NCBI GenBank assembly: GCA_033558025.1
Contig: JAUCEF010000016.1
Coordinates: forward strand, 1,550,001 to 1,614,000
DNA from: Phytophthora sp. 'mugwort'
Lineage: Eukaryota > Oomycota > Peronosporomycetes > Peronosporales > Peronosporaceae
Reading direction: 5' to 3'
Length of the DNA stretch: 64,000 nt
The translations under genes were made by a program, and so were the position numbers. Of this stretch, positions 54,193-64,000 are shown one piece after another; positions within the stretch are counted from its first letter, which is position 1, and every line of letters begins with the position of its first letter. Below the pieces are notes generated by a model. That model was not told where the DNA came from. It made no database searches and saw nothing but the letters and a program-made list of their open reading frames with translations.

Positions 54193-54885
54193 AGCTGGTA
54201 GAGGAAAGATCCGTATACCGCCAGGTTCGGAATAAACCGGCTATAGTAATTCAGTGCGCCCAGGAAAGCTTGCATTGACTTCGTTCATTTCGGGAAAGGT
54301 AACTCAGCTATTTCGGCCAACTTCTTCAGATTGGCGAATATACCCCTCGGCGTGATACCATGAGAGATGAAATTAACCGTCTGCTGCACGAAGATGCTCT
54401 TGGTGAAACTAATGCTGATTCTGCAGTCGGCGAATCGTGTCAATAATCGATCTAGCATGCTAAACATTCTTCAAACGTCTTCCCACCAAATCAGATATTA
54501 TTCACGAACGACTCATAATCATTACCCATACGGCCTTGCGCTTGCGATTGTGCGCAACCATCGGAATCCAATCTTTAGTGCGCCGAATCCACATCTCATA
54601 AACATCGAGACTCGGCTGACGGCGCTGTAAGCTGAACTCAACTGCCAGCCAACCCGGCAATTTGACGATTCAGTAGGGCCGTCGGTGGTTTGGTTACCAT
54701 CTTCATTTCTCCTAACTCAGCGTTGTGTGAGTTGATGAGTGACATTACTACTTCGTCTGGCAATTTCGCTGTCGAGTTGTAAAGTTCCAGTCGTATTCCT
54801 GCTGATATCATAAAATCGGTACCCAGTATCAGGTCAACACCCGCATCTAACTTCCTGGTGGTGCTTTGGGCACTACATGGTAATC
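54193..54885 (-). mobile_element. Gypsy protease end fused to RT end (minus)
   Basis: Minus strand: DLILGTDFMISAGIRLELYN and LPDEVVMSLINSHN (about 54850-54720), the second half of the retropepsin, then WIRRTKDWIPMVAHNRKR. The frame then jumps at about 54520 to the RT catalytic loop region (FVNNI, where the family has F-V-D-D-I) and GKTFEECF, LLTRFADCRISISFTKSIF, and GALNYYSRFIPNLAVYG (about 54262-54212). The RT front half is missing from this strand. Confidence 0.78.
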
Positions 54886-56460
54886 CTCCGCCAGACTATG
54901 GCTATGTGAGGCTTAGCTCAGCGAAATATCGTGATCGGCAAGTTTTAGCTTTCGAGTCGGCTATTAATAAAGATCTGTTGAGAAAAGAACGACGACTGTA
55001 CGACGAGTGGATCGCACAACAACCACCAGCAGTAAAAAAAGGCAGTATGAAACCCCGACAGGGGTGATGCCGCCGGAACATCACAGTTCCAGCAGCCGAG
55101 AAGCAGGACCCACTTCCGCCCAGCGTTGGCGGCGGTTGGGACGGTCCAGAAGCGATGGGTCCTCCGACTCTGAGTGCTCCGCCGAGTTTACTGACTCAGC
55201 TGAAGATTGTTTGACCTTGAGGTCAAACAATTTTGCCCTTGAGGTCAAACAATTTTCAGCTGAGTCAGTAAACTCGGAGGATACATCCAGCAACGCCAGG
55301 CAGGGTGATAGACTTCGTTATCCCAGTGATTTGGGTAACCGAGATCGGTTCGAATGACTCACTCAGCCCAAGGATGATCCGCCTAGCACGATAGTGAAAA
55401 TTATCCGCCGGCGCTGGAGAAGCCGGAGAGAAAACCAGAACAAACCCAGCGGAGACGCCCAGCAGAGGGCTGTGGGGTGAAGAAATCGATGTAAGTGACG
55501 AATCTCTTGCAGACAACCCTGAAAAAGATTTGCGACTTCGCCTCAGGCAGCAAAGGCGATGTTCGAGGACCTGGCTGTAACGACGATGCACGATGAAAGC
55601 ACGAATGTAGCTGAGTTCGAACACTCAGCTAATGAGATTGATCTGGAGGATTATGCTCGCGAGTTGGCTTTTCTGCCTAATTTGAATGCTTTGACGCCTA
55701 CGGTTCTCGATTACACTGGAAATAATGTGATGTGCAGTGATCACACACGAGAGCAACACCAACAGCTGGTAATGATGCTTAAACGCCATGAAGGTATTAT
55801 GATCGCGAGTGGTAATGCCCTGCCACCATCAGCCTATGGTGCCATTTGCAATATCGACGTCCAAGGACATCAGCCGATCACACCACGCGCCCGGTGGACC
55901 CCTCTCAAGCATTTGAAGAAGTTGTACGAGCTCCTCAAGGGCCTATTGGAAGCTGGGCTGATTGCCTTCTCGGACAGTCCTTGGGCATCCCTGATTATTA
56001 TTGTACTTAAGAAGAATGAGGTGGATATCCGTCTGTGTATCGATTACAAGGTGGTCAACACAGTCACGATTCTCATGGAATATGTCATGCCTTTAGTCGA
56101 TGATCTGCTAATGAAGCTGGAAAGCTACCATTGGTTTTGCTTCCTGGATGCGGCTAGTAGGTTTTAGGCTGTTATGATGGCTCAACAGGCTAGGCAAAAT
56201 TCAGCTTTTGTTTGTGCGGCTGGGACATTTTGAGTGGCTTCGAGTGCCTTTTGGCTTTAAGAACGGCCCTATGATTTACCAATGCCTTGTGGGGTGATGA
56301 ACAACCCGGTGGTGGATGGACCGCTTACGCCGAACGTGTCCGCCAAGCTAAAGAAGCAGCCGCAACTCAGCGCAGCCAACACAGTGGAGGAGGAACTCAG
56401 CTAACTCATGAGCCGAGTTACCCGACCAAGTTCGAAGCTGATCACCGTGCCTAGCTGAGT
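54886..56460 (+). mobile_element. Gypsy linker and RT front half (plus)
   Basis: Plus strand: PPDYGYVRLSSAKYRDRQVL (about 54892), LYDEWIAQQPPAV, then 55559-56167 with AFLPNLNALTPTVLDYTGN, PLKHLKKLYELLKGLLEAGLI, SPWASLIIIVLKKN, RLCIDYKVVN and FLDAASRF (RT blocks 1-4), then after a stop FVCAAG and a frame with FGFKNGPMIYQCL. This is exactly the part missing from the adjacent minus-strand piece, so a segment appears to have been inverted and moved. Confidence 0.78.
55182..55277. repeat. 96-bp near-perfect palindrome with internal direct repeat
   Basis: Outer arms CCGAGTTTACTGACTCAGCTGAA (55182-55204) and its exact reverse complement (55255-55277) pair without a mismatch; pairing resumes after one mismatch through ATTGTTTGACCT. 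The core holds two direct copies of TTGAGGTCAAACAATTTT (55217-55234, 55239-55256). It lies in the Gypsy linker, and both strands are open through it, coding related peptides. Confidence 0.85.
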
Positions 56461-56469
56461 CCGATCCGC

Positions 56470-57733
56470 TCCAGAAATCAATGGATAGTAACATGTTCAG
56501 GAATGGAGAATTTGATGAATCCAAACACGTCCCACCGCACCCATCACTAGAGCTCGCATACGAACTCGGCGATCGAACTTTTGTGCCGACCACCAGCCCA
56601 TGCGCTCTTGGGGACGCAGTTTCACCGTTACTACACTGCCATCGGCTCTTTTTTCGTCGCCGGGCTTCAACTCTCGCAGTCATATCAACTCGCCAATCTT
56701 CCTCTGGATCGCTTAGCTCAACATTCCCATCAATTTCACATTCAAGTCCGTCGTTGTCTTTATCCCATTTCTCGGGCGTTGTGCTTCGCTTACAAAAGCA
56801 AACAAGTAGTTCACTTCCACCACTCGCTCAGCTGACTGTGGCAACCGTTATTCTCCAACCAGTCAGTGTTGGCGGGCCGCCGAGTTTAAATCATTCGGCT
56901 CGTAGATGTCGTGGAGCTCCGCTGGCACAGCTGACTTGTCGACTGACGTTCGGACAAAGATTTGGGAGCGTTTCCAGACGCTGGAACAACTTACAGCGCC
57001 CGACTTCATGCACCTGTCTGCAGAACTTGCAGCGTCGACGGCAGAAATGTACTGAGAGGCCGTCGCCTCCACACCTGGCGCATGATCCGTAGCAAGGGCG
57101 CTCGCATGAGTCATCTCGGCGATTCCGACGATCATAACGTGGGCGTTCACGCGAGTCATCACTGCGATCTCGACGGTCAGACGTGTTGAACGGTTGACTG
57201 GCTGTGGCCGAAAGTTGCCTGTTGAGTCGACTCTCCCAGCAGAGTTCTTCGAGCGGTCGCTGACTTCCGCCGCCTCGAGATAATCTTGACCTGGTCTGAA
57301 TCAGACTCGCTATAGTAACTTCATCCGCCGAGTCCACCGACCGGGTTCGTCGCCTCGGCTGTCGCGGGTCGACACCGCTGTAGAATTCATCAACTGTTGC
57401 ATCGGCAAGTGCGACTCGGCGATCATGGCCCTCATCTCGGCGACCTCGGCAGTCATCTCTCCGGGATTCACGTCTTTCATCGCGCCGAGACTCGACCCGC
57501 CGACTGCCATCTCCACGCCGAGTGTTGTCTCCGCCCCGAGTCTCTCGGGCTTTGCCTGACACCGCTAGGCCGCGTTGTTTCTTACGTTTCCCCCCAAGAT
57601 CCCGTGCACCCCCTTGGCGAACTCCGGCGAGGTGTCGAGTCAGCCCGACCACCCCTGTGCGTGCTAGGATAAGTCGACCGCCGCTGCCGTGTATATTTCC
57701 TGTATAGTTAGGGCAGCTGGCTATTGTGGCCAT
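56470..57733 (-). mobile_element. Gypsy gag zinc-knuckle region and protease start (minus)
   Basis: Frame 57733-56891 (280 codons open) is Arg/Asp-rich and ends with a zinc-knuckle array: CARCGGDGLSVHFCRRRC and KFCRQVHEVGRCKLF, a variant CCHC cluster typical of oomycete Gypsy gag. The Arg-rich middle (RRDERRESRRDDCRGRRDE) would bind RNA. Further left the strand reads GWWSAQKFDRRVRMRALVMGAV (about 56610-56550), the start of the protease region, before decay. No LTR was recognised to the right of 57733. Confidence 0.75.
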
Positions 57734-60700
57734 CGGATACCGTCCCCGGCCAAGGATAGGATTGGCGCATGGTACAGGAGCGGCTGGAACAGAACATCAC
57801 TAGTGCTGAAACACTGAGCTAGCGACCCGCATAAGAGAAAGGAGGCGCACTTTCTAGATGGTATTTTAATTTTATCCATCCGTATATATAGGGTACTGTG
57901 CTTGGTCGAAATTAATATTCGCTTGGGCCAAGGGCGATGCGGTAGTGGTTACGCATATCGTGTCGCCGCTGTACTAAGCGGACGTCAATGTTCGATCTAC
58001 GTTAGGGTATATATCTGGGCATCCAAATTAGTATCTAAACGGTAGGGATGATGCTAATAAATTCATAATTAATGGAGCTAAAATTATGGACACGGCGACA
58101 ATTGAATGTGTCTTCAGGTGTCGCTGGCGATAAATGTTGCTTGCCTACTGGTAAAGGTGTTCCTCAGATGCCCCATGTCAATACTGAATACCAATAAAAT
58201 ATGGGCCTCGAGCTTTTCCATTGAACCTGCTTCTATTTGCGTATACAGGACGGATAGAAGTGGCCCATCGATTCGTTTACTGTGTGCCCGTCAGATAGGA
58301 ACTCGAGTGAGACGCTTGTGAGTGTAGTTGACAGCGGAACGAGTGTACCGCTTTGACTTTTTGCCAGTTCCTCATAACAACCACCGGCAGCCAACGTAGT
58401 CGGCCGCACCTGTACCGCTGGCCATTGCTGCCACCCAACGAGCCGTACGCCCCCCCCCCTCCACCACGCACACCACGCGCACCTCGTCCTCGCACCCCAT
58501 GCACGCCAGTGGCGTCGATGCCAATACTGACGACGCCACGAGCTTCACTGTCGTTGGTGCTAGCTGCTACGCCTCCAACAAACACGCCATTAGCCACATC
58601 CACTAGCACTGAGATTCTCACGTCTAACACCGCACCTCCTGCGCTGGCGGCGCTTATCCTTCGTTATCCACGGTCGCTCTGCACACATCACTTTCATTCA
58701 CTTGTACTCAGTGCTGGGACATGCTATTGCGACAGGGGTGGAGAATGGGTTGGCCTCGCTAGTGGTTGGTAAAACGGGGGCAGCTGTAGTCCTGGCGCGG
58801 TCAGAATCCGCCTCGAGGGCACGCCACCGACAAAAACAAAACATGGCGGAAAGGCTCTAATGGACTTCCCGTATGTCCGTTTGAGGCTGGCAAGACGAAG
58901 ACGGAGTTCATGCGCAGCGCGCTTGATTTTCATCCGTCTGCGCATTTTAATTGCTTAAGTAACGTGAAACGGGAAATCAGTTGGTGTGCATGTGTCTTAC
59001 CTATTGCTTGGTGATGTGAATGGCTGTACGGCGATCCTAGCGGTCTCATCGTTGATGCCAAACTTGTCGATAATGCGGCAGTGTGGCAACGACTGATTAC
59101 TGCCTCGTGACAGAATTGTTGCAGAAAAAACGCATTTGGAACTGCAATGGATGTTCCTATGCCAATAAGTTGGTTCTTCATCTCGAAAGCAATAGCACTG
59201 CAAGCACCACCTTGCGCTCGAAATCCTACTAGTGTAGCCCAGCAACGCCTTCGATCGTGGCATTATTCTCGGTGTTAAGCTTGGCCGTGGACAAAATGCC
59301 CGAGTGTACGATACTTGGAAGCACTCTTCGAAACCCCCGACTGTGTGAAAGATGACGTAGAAGACTATGGAAAGGCTCACAAGTAGCTCGGTTGGCTCAA
59401 AGCATGATCGGTGATATCAACCGATCAGTCCCTGGCGCAATTAGCACGGCCATTTCCATTGGACCCGTACAAGATGATCGAGTTGATTTTAAGAAGGGGA
59501 GAGGGAGGTCTTCCGAGGCACCTACTACATGTTGATGGTGGGTGACATGGCAAACTTTCGAGCTGCTGGCTGCGATCCAATGTACGGCCGAAAAATAACT
59601 CGGGCATTGTACGCTGGGAAACTTACTCAAGCGAAACCTTGCAGATGATGCGAATGGCATGTTGGGGGGGGGAGGGGGGGTAAGAAAAGCGCTCGTTCTT
59701 GTGGGTGAGAGGTCACAAACTGGATCATCGATCGGGTGAAGCTGTACTTTGCTGCTGATTAGAGTGTTACGTTTTACTGCTTTCGTTAGAAAGAGTCGGT
59801 GTCGAGGCGGCTGTGCATTTGCAGTACGGCGGAGGAAGCAGGTAGGCTTAATCTCTTGGGGAACGACCCACGTTGTGGAATGATTATATTTGTTTGTTTT
59901 TCTTTGCTAGCTGTGACATGCATGCGCTCATGAGAGCAACTTCATGTTCTCCATGCGCTCCCTTACTGGATAAGCTTCTTTTTTCGTTTTGTATACCTAA
60001 CCTAAGCTACGTTTCCTTTTTTCCTAAATTTGTTCTGTGCAGGTTCGCATGAGGTACGTACCTTCGGCGGCTGCCTGCTATGCGCGTCCGGTCCGTCCAA
60101 GGCAGTTCACACATGGTGGCCTGCTGCATAGGGCACTGGCGTGCTTGCTCAGCATGCCCGTGGGGATGATGGGATAGACTTGCTGACCGGCACGCCATAC
60201 TTGGCCTGACAGTCGGACCGTCTTCGTACAAATACTCACGGCGTTTTTAAAGTGTCTACTTTGGAGGAAATTCTCAACAAGTTACTACAAGGGAGTCCAG
60301 CCACAATTAGTTTTGTGAATCGAGTCCTTGGCGTCCCCATATTAACGGGAAACCTGGCCAGGGATGGTGTCGACGAGCCGTTTGTGTTGATGAACTACTG
60401 GCAAGTGCGGAATTCCACGCAAAAGTCGAAGTCAGTGGACGATGCCGGAAACCTGTGACAAAGCTGGTCTGTGGTAACGTTTTCCCGCAAACGTGAAGAA
60501 TCAAGTCGTGTACGAGCACTTAATCCTGTTTCCGTCAAGCATCTTGCTCGCTATTGGGTGGGCACAGCAACGACAAAAACAATGCAGATTGAGCTGATCA
60601 AGCAGTTAATCTCAAGGATGCCGTTAGCGGTTCCCACGACATTGGTCCTGGTGGCAGCTGGCAAAAAGCGTTGACATTCTTCGGCATGGATATGCTTGAT

Positions 60701-61440
60701 CATCTCCTGCATGGCATACTCGCAACATTATGACGTCTTGAAATTTACATATGACGGGAGACGTCCTGGCACACGAATTATTTTGAGATAATGGCTTATC
60801 AGCCAGTGGGGTATTCCCGCTACGCCTTAATATCTCCAATCTGGAACTTTCTAGTGACATATTCCAGGTTTCAGGAGATACCGCTTTCACACAAACGTGG
60901 TTTGGCCTGAAACCGCGAAAAAAATCGAAGATAACCTCGGTTTAGTGACATTCTTTGATGGATCTCCTTTGGTCTCTGGAGCTTTGAACTTGCGAGAATA
61001 AATAGATCCTACATCGCCCACAAAACTTCTCCCCACTTCGAAGACCTGGATGGCATGGCTTCTGACGAGAAGTCCCAGCGTGAGCAAGAGCAGAAGAGCA
61101 GCGATGAGACTCCGCCGGTGGGATCGAAAGCGCACTAGACGGATGAACCAACGTTTGTGCTGGTGCGTGCGTGGCGTGATGTCCCCAAAATCGGTCGTCG
61201 AAAGGATGGGAAGACTGGGATGTATCACGAGCGTATTTCAACGCGTATAAAGCAACCATACCGATGAAATAGCGCTCAAAAAAAGGTCATTGAGGGCGAA
61301 ATGGCGGCCTGCACGAGATGCACCGCTTCAGATCCGATTTCAATGCGAATTCTTATCCGAGGGAACACAGGAAAGCGGAGTGGTTCGACCTCCAAAGAAA
61401 GAGATGAAGGAGCTCAGGTATAGGACTAGTACCATTATGA
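57734..61440. other. Degenerate region, no gene recognised
   Basis: About 3.7 kb with short frames only. Poly-C and poly-G runs occur at about 58450 and 59667. Frames that looked slightly coding, such as MSTLEEILNKLLQGSPATIS (60252-60458) with a second frame to 60674, and a minus frame with a hydrophobic helix AALLLLLTLGLL (61228-60887, no ATG), show no family I can name. The piece near 57790-58080 is AT-rich and may include an LTR of the Gypsy element, but I could not match it to a partner. Confidence 0.4.
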
Positions 61441-61444
61441 GGGT

Positions 61445-61876
61445 TTGCTGCGCAACCAAACTGATCTGATTTTGTTGTTGGATTACACTGTGATTCACAG
61501 AGGCGCTCATCGAATCACTAGACCTAAGATAAGCCAACGGATATGTGGAGGACTCAAAAGCTTCCTCGACCGTCAGTCGGATACCGTCCCGCTGGACGCT
61601 TCTTTCGATGCAGAAGTTCATTTCAGTACTCAGGTTTCTCAGCCTGTTGCCGCAGTGGGCCGCTTCGGTGAAAAACTCAATGCCGACAAAGATCCGAAAC
61701 ACCGGCCGGAAAAGCGCAAGGATCCGAATAAGTATGATCGGCTGCGAGATATTCTAGACGAGCGATCAGCGGCTTCCCTAAATCAAGCGAAGGTGTTGCA
61801 CTCATCAGAGCTTGAGGAAAGGCGTCGTCTGCACAACGAGCACATGGCGTTGCTAAGAGAGTATCGGTGTCTTTAA
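61445..61876 (+). pseudogene. Unrecognised frame with charged helical end, possible Harbinger partner
   Basis: 143 codons open. The last 65 residues look coding: RPEKRKDPNKYDRLRDIL, then a Glu/Arg-rich helix (SELEERRRLHNEHMALLREY). PIF/Harbinger elements carry a second gene for a Myb/SANT-like protein next to, and often opposed to, the transposase, and this frame lies about 200 bp from the transposase remnant facing it. No Myb helix is visible in it, so the link is inference only. Confidence 0.3.
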
Positions 61877-62067
61877 GGTCGCCGATAACAGCGGCAGCAG
61901 CAGCTAAGTGCCTTTTCGGCGTAATTAGTACATCCTAATTTCGTTGCGATTACGAACTTCATGCCATTGTTTCAGCGTTTCACGAAGGTTTGTGCGCGTT
62001 GCTTTTTCGATTTAAGTCTCTGGTTGAGCAAATGCTGCCTGGTATCGCCCCAATACATTTTGATCTT

Positions 62068-62165
62068 CACCGGCGTCGAACACGTACGATTCGTTGTTAT
62101 CCACCAAGAAGTTCTGCACCGGCGTCGAACACGTAAGATTCGTCATTATCCACCAAGAAGTTCTA
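62068..62165 (-). repeat. Two-copy 49-bp tandem duplication
   Basis: Units 62068-62116 and 62117-62165 differ at only four or five positions (CACCGGCGTCGAACACGTA...CCACCAAGAAGTTCT). The duplication doubles the sequence for FLVDNDESYVFDAG at the end of the Harbinger transposase and shifts its frame. Confidence 0.9.
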
Positions 62166-63165
62166 CATGATGGATAGTGCGTACACGATGTCCGGCACGA
62201 TATCGAAATCCAGCTGGATTCCTTTTAGTAGTATTCTCCAATGCCACGTAAGCTTTCCAAAAACACACCCGACCCGATAACGGCCATGACACAGTCGTTT
62301 GATCACGCTTTGCGCACACAGGATCCATCATATCTGCTAGTCCAAATGTAGTCACCAAGTAATGTGTGTTCTGATAACCTGAATCACGTAGCAGAACATA
62401 GGGAACAGCAGCATACGTGCCTTACTTTAGTAGGGATTGTCGCCGTACGCAATGCTTCCGATAATTCTGGGAACGAAGGGCCAACGCACTATTCCTAAAG
62501 GCACGGCTGTCACCGACCCGTCCTGGCCATTTGCAGTCTAGGCCACGGAACGACCTCTCCAATCTACTTCTGCTTGCAACACAACACTATACCAGCACTT
62601 GCGGTTGTAGTACATGTCTGCTTCCACTAGGTCGACTGATAGGAATATGAGACCTGTCGATACAACCGATGGTCTGCGAGATGCAACACTTCTATGCAAA
62701 TGAGAAGCACACCACGCGATCGGAGGAAATGCCGCCAGTGATTGCTGCTCGCGACACATAACGGTCACCACTTCCCTCATGGGGCCCGACACTATAGATG
62801 GTCCAACACCGAAGGGGTTGATGTGTTCGCCAGGGATACACCTCGGGCACATAGAAACACGAATATTGTAGACGCATGTGAGGCGCAACAGCGTCAGGAG
62901 CGCACCGAACTGTGCGAGATGAGGACATACGACACCGGCTAGAGAATTTGTACATGAGTCGTCTATACGAAACATGCCCGCATAGATCCAGCAAAGAACG
63001 TGCGTGAAGAGAACAACATCTTTACCAAATGCGAGCTTCGCTCCTTCGCAAGAATAAGCCGATCATCCGGCTTTGCGTAGGCAGCGATTTCATCCATCTC
63101 AATTTCAAGTGCGTCACATAGTAGCTTCGAGGAGACTTTGCCTGCAGTTTGGGTCGGAGTCATGC
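62090..63165 (-). pseudogene. PIF/Harbinger-type DDE_4 transposase remnant
   Basis: Minus strand: a helical region LCDALEIEMDEIAAYAKPDD (about 63120-63060), MYYNRKCWYSVVLQAEVDWRG (about 62615-62555), a Gly-Asp-Asn-Pro-Tyr block near 62447 (family GD-x-x-Y), SVIKRLCHGRYRV then VFGKLTWHWRILLKGIQLDFDIVPD (about 62265-62190), and NFLVDND (about 62165-62145). The order and wording match the Harbinger/ALP1-type transposase, where the third acidic residue precedes the FG-x-LK-x-RW block. Stops and frameshifts occur between nearly all blocks, so it is dead. Confidence 0.75.
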
Positions 63166-64000
63166 CTTTCGACCAGCAACAGTTTTAGAAGGATGGGGCC
63201 TCGCATATCGCGGGATCGCAGCTCTTGTATTGGAGGAATCCTGAGGTGAAAGGTCGCACCTCCTATAATAGCTTGTCTGTAGAGGGGCAGCTCGATAGTT
63301 TCCAGGGAGAACTGTATGAAGGCGTCGCGAAAGTGAGCCCTTTGGAACTATTTTCCAGGTTCGAGATGCCAACGCTAGGTGAAGAGGGCCGTGGGGGATC
63401 CCTAAAGCATGCGGATAAACGGCCCAATTTACTAAAACATGCTCCCACTTCCAAGAGGTGCTTGTTGAAGAGGTTAAATAATAGTCCGCTGTTTCTGCTT
63501 CTTGGCCTAACCATAGACTGAGATAGCGTATGTAAAGTCTAGCGGTCGTTTCGGCACATGCGTCTGAACTACAGGGTATACTGAAGCCTCGTCGAGTGGA
63601 CAGCCGAAATGGACTCCTAACTCACGTATACTATACAGCACGACTGCGAAAGCTCCGTCTCGAAAGCGATGAGCGCCATTTCGAAACACCTTGCGCTGAA
63701 CACCTCCACCAAGTGGCAGTAGCTATTGTACGCGAAGCAGTCGTTGGCGTGAGTTTTGGTCATCGTGGTTCTGACGCCCGCTCAGCGACCACCACAAACG
63801 AGACCCATTGACATCACCGACAGTTTCATCTCTTGGCCGGACGTGACACCATGTGTCTCTTCCACGAATTGCCCGCCGCGTTTCACGACGAGCACCAAGG
63901 AACCACCCGCGGCGTAGAGGCGACGGTATATCACGATCAGGACGGTCCAAATGCGCCGAGCCATCAAGGTGCTGCGCTTGTGATGCCCGACCTGACGGCA
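63166..64000. other. Degenerate region, no gene recognised
   Basis: Overlapping short frames on both strands; none shows a motif I know. The plus frame 63225-63521 and minus frame 63514-63263 are mutual shadows. Confidence 0.4.

Noticed and set aside
47925..54195. Target-site duplication around the LINE half (GAAGTGGCGTC near 47933 and TAAGTCGGTATC near 54186)
   Set aside because: The match needs a gap and several mismatches, and the left copy lies in or beside a chromodomain fragment, so it is not convincing.
57397..57707. Plus-strand frames opposite gag
   Set aside because: Shadows of the Arg-rich gag region.
57734..58100. Gypsy LTR to the right of gag
   Set aside because: AT-rich and well placed, but no matching copy is found beyond the integrase end (44.6-44.8 kb), and no clear primer-binding site.
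60887..61228. Minus frame with a hydrophobic helix, considered as a type II membrane protein
   Set aside because: No ATG in the frame, no recognised domain and decayed surroundings.
63782..63967. Minus frame with Arg-Arg-Leu-Tyr, considered as an RxLR-type effector
   Set aside because: No signal peptide, no proper RxLR-EER spacing, and short.

Overview
The window looks like nuclear DNA of an oomycete, most likely a Phytophthora-like species. The genes have few, very short introns (59-107 bp, GT...AG) and short intergenic spaces. Several ATGs are preceded by the oomycete core promoter, an initiator fused to the flanking promoter region (TCAYTYY followed about 5 nt later by CAATTT-like sequence). 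The proteins are eukaryotic housekeeping types, and the repeats belong to families I know from Phytophthora (SWIM-type Mutator elements, pogo-like elements, chromodomain Gypsy, RNase-H-bearing LINEs, PIF/Harbinger). The species call is inference; no marker gene is present.

Positions 1-31740 are a gene-dense block. In order: a small Cys/His zinc-binding protein; a GH72-like tail-anchored glycoside hydrolase; a GH5 endoglucanase-like enzyme (-); a DBP5/DDX19 mRNA-export helicase; a WDR12/Ytm1 ribosome-biogenesis protein (-); a small coiled-coil protein resembling the ZRSR2 N-terminus (-); a 10.8-kb intronless VPS13 lipid-transfer protein; a COPI-associated four-exon membrane protein (-); a C2-DEP-AGC kinase (-); an insulin-degrading-enzyme-like M16 metallopeptidase; and a START-EDR2_C lipid-binding protein. 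I derived exon joins by hand for six of these; all preserve frame and restore conserved protein motifs. Many neighbours are divergent pairs sharing 200-800 bp promoters.

From about 31.75 kb to the end the sequence is repeat-rich and contains no intact host gene that I recognise. It holds two decayed pogo-like transposases; a decayed Mutator-like element whose coding region runs FAR1-like/DDE/SWIM/Ulp1 protease (-); a hairpin cluster; a tRNA-Met-derived SINE-like unit; a LINE in two opposite-facing halves; chromodomain Gypsy pieces in scrambled order and orientation; and a PIF/Harbinger transposase. The stretches 57.7-61.4 kb and 63.2-64 kb hold nothing I can name.

The most notable things are an OTU-like cysteine-protease domain inside the LINE, an Ulp1 (SUMO protease) domain at the end of the Mutator element, a LINE broken at one reverse-transcriptase residue into two inverted halves (a twin-priming-like layout), and a heptamer GCYGAGT that recurs far above chance in the Gypsy pieces on both strands.
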